Position numbers and translations under genes: made by a program
The notes under the pieces: model-generated
The model's input: the letters and a program-made list of their open reading frames with translations, nothing else
The model's database searches: none
What the model was told of the DNA's origin: nothing
Shown here: positions 34,534-43,115 of the stretch, piece after piece
How the letters are laid out: each line of letters starts with the position of its first letter
How positions within the stretch are numbered: the first letter of the stretch is position 1
NCBI RefSeq assembly: GCF_003049575.1
Contig: NZ_PYWI01000004.1
Location: 62,001-126,000 of the forward strand
Source of the DNA: Lysinibacillus parviboronicapiens
Lineage (GTDB): Bacteria; Bacillota; Bacilli; Bacillales_A; Planococcaceae
DNA: 64,000 nucleotides
Direction: 5' to 3'

Positions 34534-34877
34534 TCATGATGAACTTGGGGTTGTCTCATGTTGATTGCCATGATTCAAAAGGACGACACCGCCTATAATC
34601 AGCGAAATACCAATCGCAGAGTATAGATTAAAAATATCGCCCCATATCACAATGCCCACTACCACTGTTAACGCCGTACCAATGCCCGACCAAATAGCAT
34701 AAGCCAAGCTTAAAGGCAAGGTTTTTAAACAGAGCGACAAGCAATAAAATGAAATACCGTAACCCACGCAACTGCCAGGCTTGGACCGATTATTGTAAAG
34801 CCATCCGAAAGCTTGAGCATCATTGTCGCGAATACTTCACTAACAATGGATATTGCTAAAAATACATAACCTTTCAC
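34534..34877 (-). pseudogene. SMR-family efflux subunit, frameshifted
   Basis: GTG at 34877 with TAAGGAGG eight bases upstream encodes KGYVFLAISIVSEVFATMML with the key Glu14, then GFTIIGPSLAVA. Near 34760 the frame slips: the homologous continuation VGYGISFYCLSLCLKTLPLS is found one frame away and runs to the end at 34534. Restoring one base between GC and GTG would yield a normal ~114-aa SMR protein. It is paired with the intact SMR gene at 34891 like EbrA/EbrB, where both subunits are needed. Sequencing error is possible. Confidence 0.8.
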
Positions 34878-34890
34878 GCTAAAATCCTCC

Positions 34891-35217
34891 TTAATGTCCA
34901 CCACCAGCAAGATTAAGTACTACGACGCCTGCAATGATCATAGCGATTCCTGCAAGCTTTTTAACACTGAAATACTCTTTATAAAACAGCACACCTACAA
35001 TCGCAGTTAGGGCTGTACCTAATCCAGCCCAAATAGCGTAAGCAGTGCCAATTGCTAATGATTGGAGTGTTAAGGATAAGAAATAAAAAGCGGTACCGTA
35101 ACCAACAACTACTCCGATTGTCGGCAGTAATCGTTTAAAGCCATTTGTCAGTTTCAACATTGAACTCGCAAAAACTTCAGAAACAATTGAAATTAATAGA
35201 TAACCAAAGGCACTCAT
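34891..35217 (-). CDS. SMR-family multidrug efflux protein (EbrA/Qac-like)
   Basis: 108 aa, four membrane helices, the normal family length. The proton/substrate Glu14 lies in LISIVSEVFASSMLKLTNGF; the second half has AIGTAYAIWAGLGTALTAIVG. It exchanges protons for cationic drugs at the membrane. AAAGGACGACG is the ribosome site, about 11-13 bases before the ATG. The downstream partner is frameshifted, so if this is a two-component EbrAB-type pump it may be inactive unless it works as a homodimer. A palindrome and a hairpin lie just upstream. Confidence 0.88.
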   Translation of the reverse strand: MSAFGYLLISIVSEVFASSMLKLTNGFKRLLPTIGVVVGYGTAFYFLSLTLQSLAIGTAYAIWAGLGTALTAIVGVLFYKEYFSVKKLAGIAMIIAGVVVLNLAGGGH

Positions 35218-35244
35218 GAGAATTCGTCGTCCTTTCTTGTCATT

Positions 35245-35291
35245 TGCACGAATCGTGCACAGCTTTTTCTGTTACCTTTTTGAAAAAGCTG
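35245..35291 (-). promoter_or_regulatory. Palindrome and hairpin upstream of the SMR genes
   Basis: TGCACGAATCGTGCA (35245-35259) is a perfect 15-base palindrome. Directly beside it CAGCTTTTT and AAAAAGCTG (35260-35291) form a nine-pair hairpin. Both lie 28-74 bases before the start, where a repressor operator or leader structure would be expected. The rest of the gap to 35445 shows nothing clear. Confidence 0.45.
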
Positions 35292-35445
35292 CAAAATTTT
35301 ATCACTCTCAATAATTCAAGTCATCCATCATGAATCGTAGTAGCTACACAATGGATGGCTGAAAATCAACATGTGGTGCAGCGCATATTGCCATGGCAAA
35401 CAACTAATTATGTGTGACTTGCGCGCTATTCTTGCTTACTGGTTG

Positions 35446-36144
35446 TTATTCTTGCGCATGGCAAATCCAGCCCGCAAAAAAGCCAGTAGCATAAAATCGA
35501 GTGACGTTGGTAAATCCAGCTTCTGTTAACAGTTGTTCGATTTGATTTTCAGAAATGAAAGAAATATTCATAATGACTTTAGCCATATCTTCCGTTTTAG
35601 ATTTTTCGTAGCCGGCATCAAGAAAAAAGCTTTGCCATACTTTTATGTTGTTGTGAAGTTCGTCACTATCGCGGTCTCCGTAAGCACTAACGACAACAAA
35701 CGGTTTTCCCGGCTTCAAATGGTTTTTAATCTTCTTCAGTAATGTCAGCTTTACTTGAATATCATCAATAAAATGAAGTACCAAAATACAACTTACAGCG
35801 TCGAATTTGAAGTCTTGGGGTGGAAGATCGTCAATTGTTCCATGAATAAGTCTAACACGCCTTTCCAACCCTAATTGAAGTGATTTTTTGTTAGCAATCT
35901 GAAGCATCTCCTCAGAAGGGTCCACCCCTGTAAATGTCCAGTTCGGGTTAGAAGGTCCCCATGCAGAAAGTTCATTTCCGCCCCCAGCGCCAATCACAAG
36001 CAGTGATGCTTCTTTATCGCCCAATTGAGCCCGAAAGTATGATTTAATCATGGCAAATAAAGCATCGTACGTAGGAATTGAAATGCGCGTGTTTTTTTCG
36101 TACGCAAGTGCCTTTTCGGAATTGTATGTCAGTGCATGATCCAT
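35446..36144 (-). CDS. Class I SAM-dependent methyltransferase
   Basis: 232 aa. Motif I is LLVIGAGGGNELSAWG (~49-64); the acidic residue binding the ribose is in WTFTGVDPSEEML; a later strand FDAVSCILVLHFI matches motif IV. AGAGGAG lies just before the ATG. Substrate unknown. The Rrf2 regulator lies 124 bases upstream on the same strand and may control it. Confidence 0.9.
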   Translation of the reverse strand: MDHALTYNSEKALAYEKNTRISIPTYDALFAMIKSYFRAQLGDKEASLLVIGAGGGNELSAWGPSNPNWTFTGVDPSEEMLQIANKKSLQLGLERRVRLIHGTIDDLPPQDFKFDAVSCILVLHFIDDIQVKLTLLKKIKNHLKPGKPFVVVSAYGDRDSDELHNNIKVWQSFFLDAGYEKSKTEDMAKVIMNISFISENQIEQLLTEAGFTNVTRFYATGFFAGWICHAQE

Positions 36145-36268
36145 TGTTAATCTCCTCTATTCATCGATATTGTCGAATACCTGTTAGCGTCTACATACTA
36201 ACTTGCAATTAAATCCTTTATAGACTGTTAATATCTATAATTGCCTTAAAAAAATTTTAATCACTACT

Positions 36269-36688
36269 TTATGATTGATTTGATGCTTCTATCTGTCTTG
36301 CAATATCAATAATAAATGTGTTGTTTAATTCGTCTTTCATCTTTTCTTCAGATTGAATCATCACTTTTTCAATTAAGCATTCGCCCTGTGAAGTATCTTC
36401 ATGCTCCAATGAACAATTGAAGAATGTTGATTTGCCTTCAATAGCTTGAATAACATCTAAAAAAGAAATATCACTAGCCTGTCTGACTATACTATATCCT
36501 CCGTTCACACCAGGTGTTGATTGAATGAGACCTGCTTTAACAAGTTTTGTTAAAATCTTTGAAAGATATGTGGGCGAGAGCGATTGGATTTTCGCTAATT
36601 GATCTACGCCAACAGTTTTTCCCTTTGGCGTTAAAGTTAAATAAACCATTGTGTGTAAAGCATAATTTGTGGCTTTGGAATACTTCAT
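36269..36688 (-). CDS. Rrf2-family transcriptional regulator
   Basis: 139 aa. The winged helix spans residues 1-80 (KYSKATNYALHTMVYLTL, LSPTYLSKILTKLVKAGLIQ, PGVNGGYSIVR). Only two cysteines are present (FFNCSLEHE, GECLIEK), one fewer than the three that hold the Fe-S cluster in IscR/NsrR, so it may be a redox or ligand sensor like YwnA or CymR. ATG 36688 has GAGGAG seven bases upstream; the longer reading to 36733 has no ribosome site. Confidence 0.9.
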   Translation of the reverse strand: MKYSKATNYALHTMVYLTLTPKGKTVGVDQLAKIQSLSPTYLSKILTKLVKAGLIQSTPGVNGGYSIVRQASDISFLDVIQAIEGKSTFFNCSLEHEDTSQGECLIEKVMIQSEEKMKDELNNTFIIDIARQIEASNQS

Positions 36689-37052
36689 TCGCGTTCTCCT
36701 CATAAATATATTATAGATCTTTAATACCCACAATTAATATAAAAATAACTCATACTCATACAACCTCTTGCTATTGTCGACTTTATCCAGCTCGTTGTGA
36801 GAAACTATAGCTGAACAGTTCTCTTATTTTATAATTTACACTATAAAAAGTCAATTACTGTACGTGCGAAATAAAACTTGTATGGAAAAACGTGGTGAAC
36901 AACCACTACTAAACTATTATTTTTATGATTGAACGAGCGAATTGTAAATAAATTACATTAAATATATTTGCATTCCATTTATGTTTAATATAACCTTGTA
37001 TATAGACATCCTTTTACAAGGAACGTCAATATGGTTAAGGAGTGCATGTAAC
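36689..37052. other. Intergenic region between divergent genes
   Basis: About 360 AT-rich bases between the Rrf2 regulator and the Lys-rich gene. It must hold both promoters, but I see no clear operator, repeat or ORF in it apart from the AAGGAG of the downstream gene. Confidence 0.4.
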
Positions 37053-37232
37053 ATGACCAAGAAAATTAAGAAAAACAAAATTGAGGAAGCGCTACTAGAA
37101 AAGAAAGCGAAGAAAAAAGCTGAGAAAAAGAAACTCGAGAAAAAGTTAGCAAAGAAAAAAGCCGAGAAGAAGATCGAAAAGAAAGCCGCTAACAAGAAAG
37201 CAAAAAAGAAAAACAGTAAGAAAGCAGCCTAA
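37053..37232 (+). CDS. Small Lys/Ala/Glu-rich protein, 59 aa
   Basis: ATG 37053 has AAGGAG ten bases upstream; an upstream in-frame reading to 36981 has no ribosome site. Of 59 residues, 29 are Lys, arranged as KK or KKK spaced by Ala, Glu and Leu (EKKAKKKAEKKKLEKKLAKK). It should form a long, highly basic helix, like bacterial histone-H1-type DNA-binding tails, and could bind DNA, RNA or polyanionic polymers. It has its own terminator. No family assignment. Confidence 0.75.
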   Translation: MTKKIKKNKIEEALLEKKAKKKAEKKKLEKKLAKKKAEKKIEKKAANKKAKKKNSKKAA

Positions 37233-37245
37233 TAACAATAATAAA

Positions 37246-37287
37246 GTAGCTGGAGTAGACCGCATGGTTTTTCTCTAGCTACCTTTT
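37246..37287 (+). terminator. Rho-independent terminator
   Basis: GTAGCTGGA and TCTAGCTAC form a stem with G-T pairs and a ~19-base loop, followed by CTTTT, 14 bases after the Lys-rich gene. Confidence 0.7.
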
Positions 37288-37308
37288 GTATGGATGAATA
37301 ACGTTTCG

Positions 37309-38106
37309 TTATACCTGCAAGTCTTTCTTTCTATAAAATACAAACGTTATCAATGAAAATATGATTACTATACTTAACGATAATATGATAAATTTACGCT
37401 CTAACCCGCCGCCATTCATGACAATTTTAGCTTCAAAATATTTAAATGGGGTGAGGTATTTTAACAATGTCAACTTTTTGTTCAAATCAATGGCAATCGA
37501 TAATATATACGTCATCAAAAGGATACCCGTCGATATTGCTACGGCTAATTTGGGCTTTTTACTGATCGCTGCGATTGCAGAACCAATGGTCAAAAAAAGT
37601 AACTGTAAAATCAACATTGCTGACATCGCTAGGATGATATCGGCTTTTACTGATTCGCCTTCGCTGTATGTTCCAACCAAATACAAGGACGAAATCCCTG
37701 CAACGATATTTAACATCACTATATTAACTACAGCGACGGACAATTTAGCACAAATAATGCTGGTTCTTGAAACAGGCTTCACAAACAAGAACTCGGCTGT
37801 TTTATCTCGTTCTTCTTTTGCAATAATCGTAGCCCCCAACATTGCAGCGTGCATGGTCGCCATTAATAATAAATAAATATACAGTACACCAAAATAACCG
37901 CTTACCTTAGAAATATCAAGCGCTCCCGTTCCCATAATGGCCTGTAGGGACTTTGGCATTGCAGTCAATATTTCATTCATCGATTGACCTGTCGTGGATA
38001 ACCCTGCGTATTTAGCCATACTAGCACCAATTAAAAAGAGTATCCCCACACTCCAAATGAATAAGGATTTCCGATAAGCTTTCATTTCCCGCATAAAAAT
38101 GTTCAA
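37309..38106 (-). CDS. ABC-2 type exporter permease (1)
   Basis: 265 aa with six membrane helices. The start is placed at TTG 38106 because GAGGGGGG lies seven bases upstream and the resulting NIFMREMKAYRKSLFIW matches the start of the neighbouring paralogue; a longer reading from GTG 38127 overlaps the ribosome site. The EERDKTAEFLFVKPVSRT segment contacts the ATPase. With the next two genes upstream it forms a bacteriocin/antibiotic-export or membrane-homeostasis type ABC transporter. Confidence 0.88.
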   Translation of the reverse strand: MNIFMREMKAYRKSLFIWSVGILFLIGASMAKYAGLSTTGQSMNEILTAMPKSLQAIMGTGALDISKVSGYFGVLYIYLLLMATMHAAMLGATIIAKEERDKTAEFLFVKPVSRTSIICAKLSVAVVNIVMLNIVAGISSLYLVGTYSEGESVKADIILAMSAMLILQLLFLTIGSAIAAISKKPKLAVAISTGILLMTYILSIAIDLNKKLTLLKYLTPFKYFEAKIVMNGGGLERKFIILSLSIVIIFSLITFVFYRKKDLQV

Positions 38107-38135
38107 AACATATCCCCCCTCTTCCACTTAACAGT

Positions 38136-38924
38136 TTATATATCCTTTTTCATATAGATGATATAACTAGTACCCAAAGAAATAATGACAATGCCCATTC
38201 CTACGAGTACAAAGGAGGTTTCATAGCTAGCGTTTTCGATGATATAAGCTTGATCAAAATATTTGAATGGCGATAAATAGCGTTTACCGCCATCGCCAGT
38301 AGTTGAGACGAGTAACCCGATGATAAAAAAACTAAAGACTGTACCAAGAGAGACGGTTAGCACGGACTTAATCGTTGGAAAAATAATGGATACAATAATG
38401 CCTAACGTTAAAAAAATCACCTGCAAGAAAAATAATGTAAGAGAAATTAATATAAAGTTTTTCGTACTATAGGATTGCGTCTGCACCTGAGCAATCATGA
38501 TTGTAGTGCCGATAAAAAACACTATATTTGTCATGACGATAGTCGTAAGTGCGGCCAGTAGCTTAGCTGTTAAAATTTTCGTGCGCGAAACAGGTTTCGT
38601 TAAAAGAAAATCAGCTGTTTTATCCCGTACTTCCTTCGAGACAATCGATGTACCTATGTGCATTGCTTGAATGGCTCCACAAAGGGTTATATATACAAAC
38701 ATATAGGAATAGAAACCTAATATGGTGCCGAAATTTTCAACTTCAAGACCGAGTGCTTTTCTTACCGGTTCTGGAAAACCTTCTAATAATTTTTGAAATT
38801 CTATTATATCTCTTGAGATGGCAGGAAACATCGACATAAATAATACGACAATGGCGATTAAAGATAATGTCCAAACAAACGTTGATTTTCGATAGGCCTT
38901 TATCTCATGCATAAAAATATTCAT
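38136..38924 (-). CDS. ABC-2 type exporter permease (2)
   Basis: 262 aa with six membrane helices, paralogous to permease (1): NIFMHEIKAYRKSTFVW at the N-terminus and KEVRDKTADFLLTKPVSRT in the coupling region. It starts six bases after the ATPase stop, so translation is probably coupled. The two paralogues likely form a heterodimeric pore. Confidence 0.9.
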   Translation of the reverse strand: MNIFMHEIKAYRKSTFVWTLSLIAIVVLFMSMFPAISRDIIEFQKLLEGFPEPVRKALGLEVENFGTILGFYSYMFVYITLCGAIQAMHIGTSIVSKEVRDKTADFLLTKPVSRTKILTAKLLAALTTIVMTNIVFFIGTTIMIAQVQTQSYSTKNFILISLTLFFLQVIFLTLGIIVSIIFPTIKSVLTVSLGTVFSFFIIGLLVSTTGDGGKRYLSPFKYFDQAYIIENASYETSFVLVGMGIVIISLGTSYIIYMKKDI

Positions 38925-38930
38925 CGCCTT

Positions 38931-39815
38931 TTAGTCCTCACTCTCATAGTAGTGCATAAAAATTTCTTCAAGGTCCGGCTCTTCTATCCAAATATTTGTG
39001 ATTTCCATGTCAGCTATTTTTGTCATCACCGTATTAATATCGCCTTTAAAAATAAAGCTGATCAAATTGCCATCGACATTGAGGTTATTGACACCTGCTA
39101 TAGATACAAAAGCATTGTCGCTAGCATTGTCCGCTTCTATTTTTATCTTTTTATAATTGTTTTCTCGTAAATTACTTATCTTTTCCACCGTTACAATTTT
39201 ACCTTCTTTAATAATGGCCACTCGATCACATAATCGTTGAACCTCTCCTAAAATATGAGACGAAAATAATATCGTGGCTCCTTTTTTGTTTTCTTCTATT
39301 AACAAATCAAAGAATCTTTGTTGCATTAACGGATCTAAACCACTCGTTGGCTCATCCAGGATAATTAGTTTTGGCTCGTGGAGTAGTCCTTGAACAATGC
39401 CTACCTTCTTTTTATTCCCTAAGGATAGGTCATCAATTTTTTTCGTAGTGTCCAGCTCCATGATTTCCACTAATTCTTTCATTCTTGTACGACAATCTTT
39501 TTTATAAAAGCTAGCGGCGTATTTTAGTAAATCGCTAACCTTCATATTGTCATAATAGAAAACCTCTGAAGGTAAATAACCTATTTCTTTCGCAATGTCC
39601 GGTGCAAAGTCGATACAATCCTTACCAAATATTTTAGCACTTCCACTTGTCGGATGAATCAATGCCAATAAAGTACGGATGGTCGTCGATTTTCCGGCTC
39701 CATTTGGACCTATAAATCCAAAAATCTCTCCCTCTTTCACTTGAAAACTAACATCTACAATCCCTCTTGCATGGCCATACGTTTTCGTCAAATGATTAAT
39801 TTCAATAATATTCAT
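38931..39815 (-). CDS. ABC exporter ATP-binding protein
   Basis: 294 aa. Walker A GPNGAGKST, signature LSLGNKKKVGIVQGLLHEP, Walker B LIILDEPTSGLDP, and a C-terminal extension of ~75 residues as in CcmA/BcrA-type exporters. AAAGGAGG lies seven bases before the ATG. It is the first gene of the three-gene exporter operon. Substrate unknown; no regulator is adjacent. Confidence 0.93.
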   Translation of the reverse strand: MNIIEINHLTKTYGHARGIVDVSFQVKEGEIFGFIGPNGAGKSTTIRTLLALIHPTSGSAKIFGKDCIDFAPDIAKEIGYLPSEVFYYDNMKVSDLLKYAASFYKKDCRTRMKELVEIMELDTTKKIDDLSLGNKKKVGIVQGLLHEPKLIILDEPTSGLDPLMQQRFFDLLIEENKKGATILFSSHILGEVQRLCDRVAIIKEGKIVTVEKISNLRENNYKKIKIEADNASDNAFVSIAGVNNLNVDGNLISFIFKGDINTVMTKIADMEITNIWIEEPDLEEIFMHYYESED

Positions 39816-40058
39816 GGTGGCGCCTCCTTTAAAGTTAAAAAATCTACAACTTACAATTTCGTGTGAAGTGGTACCGATTTTTTGATGGTGTGAAACCGCC
39901 TTTATGTAGAGAGATGTTCAACTGAAAACCTTGCAGTGAACCAACATGTTTGAAATAGCTTTTTGTAAATACCTCCCCTGTCTTATCAGGTTATGTCTTC
40001 TTACTGTGTATTATCGCAGTGGAATCTCTGCCTATACAAGCTTTTTTTAAGGCTATAC

Positions 40059-40101
40059 AAAAAATCGTTAAAGTATAGTCAAGCCACACTTAAACGATTT
40101 T
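40059..40101 (-). terminator. Rho-independent terminator of the OpuF-type operon
   Basis: AAAATCGTTAAAGT and ACTTAAACGATTTT form a 14-base stem with one bulge and a 13-base loop. It lies 40 bases after the permease/binding-protein stop on the minus strand and ends in TTTTTTG there. Confidence 0.8.
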
Positions 40102-40141
40102 ATGATATATCACTATTTATTTTAAAAAATCTTTCGACATT

Positions 40142-41659
40142 CTATTTCAACAAACCTGCTTTCTCTAAATATGTTTGTGCTACGTCTGCTATATTTCTGC
40201 CTTCTACGTTTACTTGATAATTCATTTCACGCATTTCATCATCCGTGATTTGATTGGCAAGTTTACTTAAGGCGTTTTCAATTTCAGGGTATTTTTCTAA
40301 TGTCTCTTTTCTCAACAATGGTGCCCCTTGGTAGGGGGGAAATAGCTGTTGATCATCTGCTAACACCGTTAAGTCATATTGACGTATTTCACTATCTGTT
40401 GAATATGCATCTAGTAAATCGATATCACCTGTTTTTATAGCTTGATATCTAAGCTTCGGTTCCATCGTCGTAATATTAGAAATCGTGATGCCATAGCGCT
40501 CCTGAATGCCTAAATAACCATCTTCTCGATCATTAAATTCTAGTGTAAACCCAGCTTTAATGGACGTTTGCAGTGCCTTGATGTCCGAAATAGTTTGTAA
40601 ATCATAAGTTTCAGCCAGTTTTTTTGAAACGGCCAGTGCATACGTGTTGTTGTATTGCATGGGATTTAGTAGGACCATATCGAATTTTTCCATCATGCCT
40701 TCTTGCGCTTGGTTATATACATCCTCTTGGTTGTTATTGACCGCTTCTTCTTTTAAAAATTCAGAAATAGCCGTCCCCGTAAATTCAGGGTAAATATCGA
40801 TACTCCCCGCTTTGAGTGCATTGAAGACAAAAGAAGTCTTACCGAGACCAGGCTTCAATTGCACATGTAAGTCGGTTTCATTTTCAATCAGTAATTTATA
40901 CATATTGATCAGAATTTCAGGCTCTGAGCCTAGTTTGCCTGCAATCACGATTTCTCCCTTGTCATTAAAGTTTGCTAATGGTAAAAGCATCATCAGCAAG
41001 GCCGCAACACTTATAGCACTTAATGCCGTGAGTGTTTTTTTAAAGGACAGTGCTTGCAGTTTTTTGAGGAGCACATCAAATACTAAGGCTAAAACTGCGG
41101 CAGGGACCGCCCCTAAGATGATGAGTGCTGTATTATTACGGTCAATACCAAGTAAAATAATATCGCCTAATCCCCCAGCCCCAATTAATGCCGCAAGGGT
41201 TGCTGTTCCTACTATTAATACCATGGCTGTCCTTATACCCGCCATTATCACTGGCATGGCGAGAGGAAGTTCTACCTTTACTAATCTTTGTCGCGTATTC
41301 ATGCCCATCGCCATCGCTGCTTCTTTTAAAGATGTATCCACCTCGTTTATGCCCGTAAATGTATTTCTTAAAATTGGCAACAGGGCGTACACAACAAGGG
41401 CCATGATGGCAGGAAGTTTACCAATACCAAATAACGGAATTAATAAACCTAATAGTGCTAGTGAAGGAATCGTTTGCAAAACAGCACTGATTCCGATAAT
41501 ACTTTCTGCAATTTTCTTTTTATTCGTTAAATAAATCCCTAAAGGAATAGCAATGACTACGGCCAAAAAAAGTGCAATAAATGAAATTTGAATATGCTCG
41601 AATAATGATGCTACGAGCTGTCCTTTTCGTTCGCTAAAAACCCCTAAAAAATTAGCCAT
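40142..41659 (-). CDS. Fused permease and substrate-binding protein of a compatible-solute importer (OpuFB-like)
   Basis: 505 aa. Residues ~1-205 are a BPD-type permease with the EAA loop (EAAMAMGMNTRQRLVKVELP); after one further helix, ~235-505 is an OpuAC-type ligand-binding domain (IVIAGKLGSEPEILINMYKL, DIYPEFTGTAISEF). One chain carrying permease and binding protein is the OpuF design for glycine betaine and similar osmoprotectants. The start overlaps the ATPase gene by eight bases. Together the two genes form a complete importer. Confidence 0.92.
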   Translation of the reverse strand: MANFLGVFSERKGQLVASLFEHIQISFIALFLAVVIAIPLGIYLTNKKKIAESIIGISAVLQTIPSLALLGLLIPLFGIGKLPAIMALVVYALLPILRNTFTGINEVDTSLKEAAMAMGMNTRQRLVKVELPLAMPVIMAGIRTAMVLIVGTATLAALIGAGGLGDIILLGIDRNNTALIILGAVPAAVLALVFDVLLKKLQALSFKKTLTALSAISVAALLMMLLPLANFNDKGEIVIAGKLGSEPEILINMYKLLIENETDLHVQLKPGLGKTSFVFNALKAGSIDIYPEFTGTAISEFLKEEAVNNNQEDVYNQAQEGMMEKFDMVLLNPMQYNNTYALAVSKKLAETYDLQTISDIKALQTSIKAGFTLEFNDREDGYLGIQERYGITISNITTMEPKLRYQAIKTGDIDLLDAYSTDSEIRQYDLTVLADDQQLFPPYQGAPLLRKETLEKYPEIENALSKLANQITDDEMREMNYQVNVEGRNIADVAQTYLEKAGLLK

Positions 41660-42605
41660 TTACCTCACCTCTTTGTGAAGCATCTTTAGCTAAAAATTGA
41701 AGCATTGCTTGTCTTGTTATACCACCTATTATGTCACCATCTTCTTCAACCGCTAACCATTCATGTTGAGCTAACTGATGAAGTAAGCTTTGTAACGAAT
41801 CTTTAGATGAAACTGTATGGGCAACATCATCATTAGCAATTGGTTCGATGATTTGATGGATATCAAAAACATTGAACGCGTGCTCTTTCACCCCAATAAA
41901 TTCTTTGACAAAATCATTGCTTGGCTGTTGTAAAATTTCTTGTGGGGAACCGATTTGCACAATCTGTCCATCCTTCATCACACAAATTCTATCCCCTAAT
42001 TTCAAGGCTTCTTGCATATCATGTGACACAAAAACAATGGTTTTTTGAATAGCACGTTGAAGCTCAAGGAGGTCATCTTGTAATTTTGTACGACTAATAG
42101 GGTCAAGCGCACTGAATGGCTCATCCATTAAAATAATTTCGGGGTCGGCTGCTAATGCACGCACAACACCCACTCTTTGCTGTTCTCCACCGGAGAGTTC
42201 ATTAGGTTTTCGTTGGCTATACTTGTCTGGTTCAAGTCCAACCATTTCCAATAACGCTCGCACCCGTTTTTGAATCTGTGGATGACTCCATTTCTTTAAT
42301 TCTGGCACAACGGCTATATTGTCTTCAATTGTCATATGGGGAAAAAGTGCGATTTGTTGTAACACATAGCCGATATTCCATCGTAGCTCAAGGATGTTAT
42401 AGTCACTTATTCTTTTTCCATTTATACGTATAGTCCCTTCAGTTAAATGGATTAGACGATTAATCATTTTGAGTAAGGTCGTTTTTCCACATCCACTAGG
42501 TCCTATAATGACAAAAAATTCCCCCTTCTTGATCTCTAGATTAATCGCATTTACCGCAACTTGGTCGTTATCATATTTTTTCGAGACATTATCAAATGTT
42601 ATCAC
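41652..42605 (-). CDS. Compatible-solute importer ATP-binding protein (OpuFA-like)
   Basis: 317 aa. Walker A GPSGCGKTT, signature LSGGEQQRVGVVRALAADP, Walker B IILMDEPFSALDP, then a C-terminal regulatory part with a single CBS-like stretch (ISSKDSLQSLLHQLAQHEWL region). GTG 42605 follows AAGGAG, which lies inside the end of a 35-codon ORF whose TAG shares its last base with this GTG. Expected to be induced by osmotic stress; the leader holds a terminator-like hairpin at 42898. Confidence 0.92.
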   Translation of the reverse strand: MITFDNVSKKYDNDQVAVNAINLEIKKGEFFVIIGPSGCGKTTLLKMINRLIHLTEGTIRINGKRISDYNILELRWNIGYVLQQIALFPHMTIEDNIAVVPELKKWSHPQIQKRVRALLEMVGLEPDKYSQRKPNELSGGEQQRVGVVRALAADPEIILMDEPFSALDPISRTKLQDDLLELQRAIQKTIVFVSHDMQEALKLGDRICVMKDGQIVQIGSPQEILQQPSNDFVKEFIGVKEHAFNVFDIHQIIEPIANDDVAHTVSSKDSLQSLLHQLAQHEWLAVEEDGDIIGGITRQAMLQFLAKDASQRGEVNG

Positions 42606-42712
42606 TAGCTTTGCTCCTTATTTTCGACGTTCCTATTAGAGAAATATTGTTTTTCATAATTCAGAATCGTCATTTTTGATGCCTGCTCTGCTACAGTTAT
42701 TAAGTAGTTCAT
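42605..42712 (-). CDS. Possible 35-aa leader ORF overlapping the importer ATPase gene
   Basis: ATG 42712 has GGGAGG six bases upstream. The ORF reads MNYLITVAEQASKMTILNY and ends ...NKEQS; its TAG overlaps the GTG of the downstream gene (TAGTG), and its last codons contain that gene's AAGGAG. This geometry would couple translation of the importer to the ORF. The peptide is amphipathic with no signal or known motif. It could be a real small protein or a leader peptide. Confidence 0.5.
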   Translation of the reverse strand: MNYLITVAEQASKMTILNYEKQYFSNRNVENKEQS

Positions 42713-42897
42713 AACTATCCTCCCATTTTACCAACACTATAATGTCATATACGTCTAGTGTTCCAGCTCTAGCACAAGAAATAGCATATTTTATGCATGG
42801 ATGTACAATTCTTAAAAAACGCTACTCCCCCTTCTATTAATTCACAAACGACATGAAGTTGAAACATTTATGACGGATATAGGTCATGATGACAAAT

Positions 42898-42939
42898 AAA
42901 AATCCATCCTGACAGCATTAATTGTCAGAGTGGATTTTA
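42898..42939. terminator. Terminator-like hairpin between divergent transcription units
   Basis: AAAATCCATCCTGACA and TGTCAGAGTGGATTTT form a 16-base stem with one mismatch and an eight-base loop. No gene ends here, so it is either the remains of a lost gene or an attenuator in the long leader of the importer operon. The remaining ~300 bases of 42713-43115 hold no ORF I can support. Confidence 0.6.
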
Positions 42940-43115
42940 CAGTCATCATTCGTCTTAACCCGTAGGTGTATGCGAGCTTCGTTACATTTTACAATTCAAT
43001 TTAATAGCTATGACGTATTTAGAAATAATTAAAGAAAATCTTTATCTGTAATGATTGACCTTCCCCTTACAGGAGACATTATATTGAAAGTACTTCACAA
43101 CAGGAGGTGATTGTT

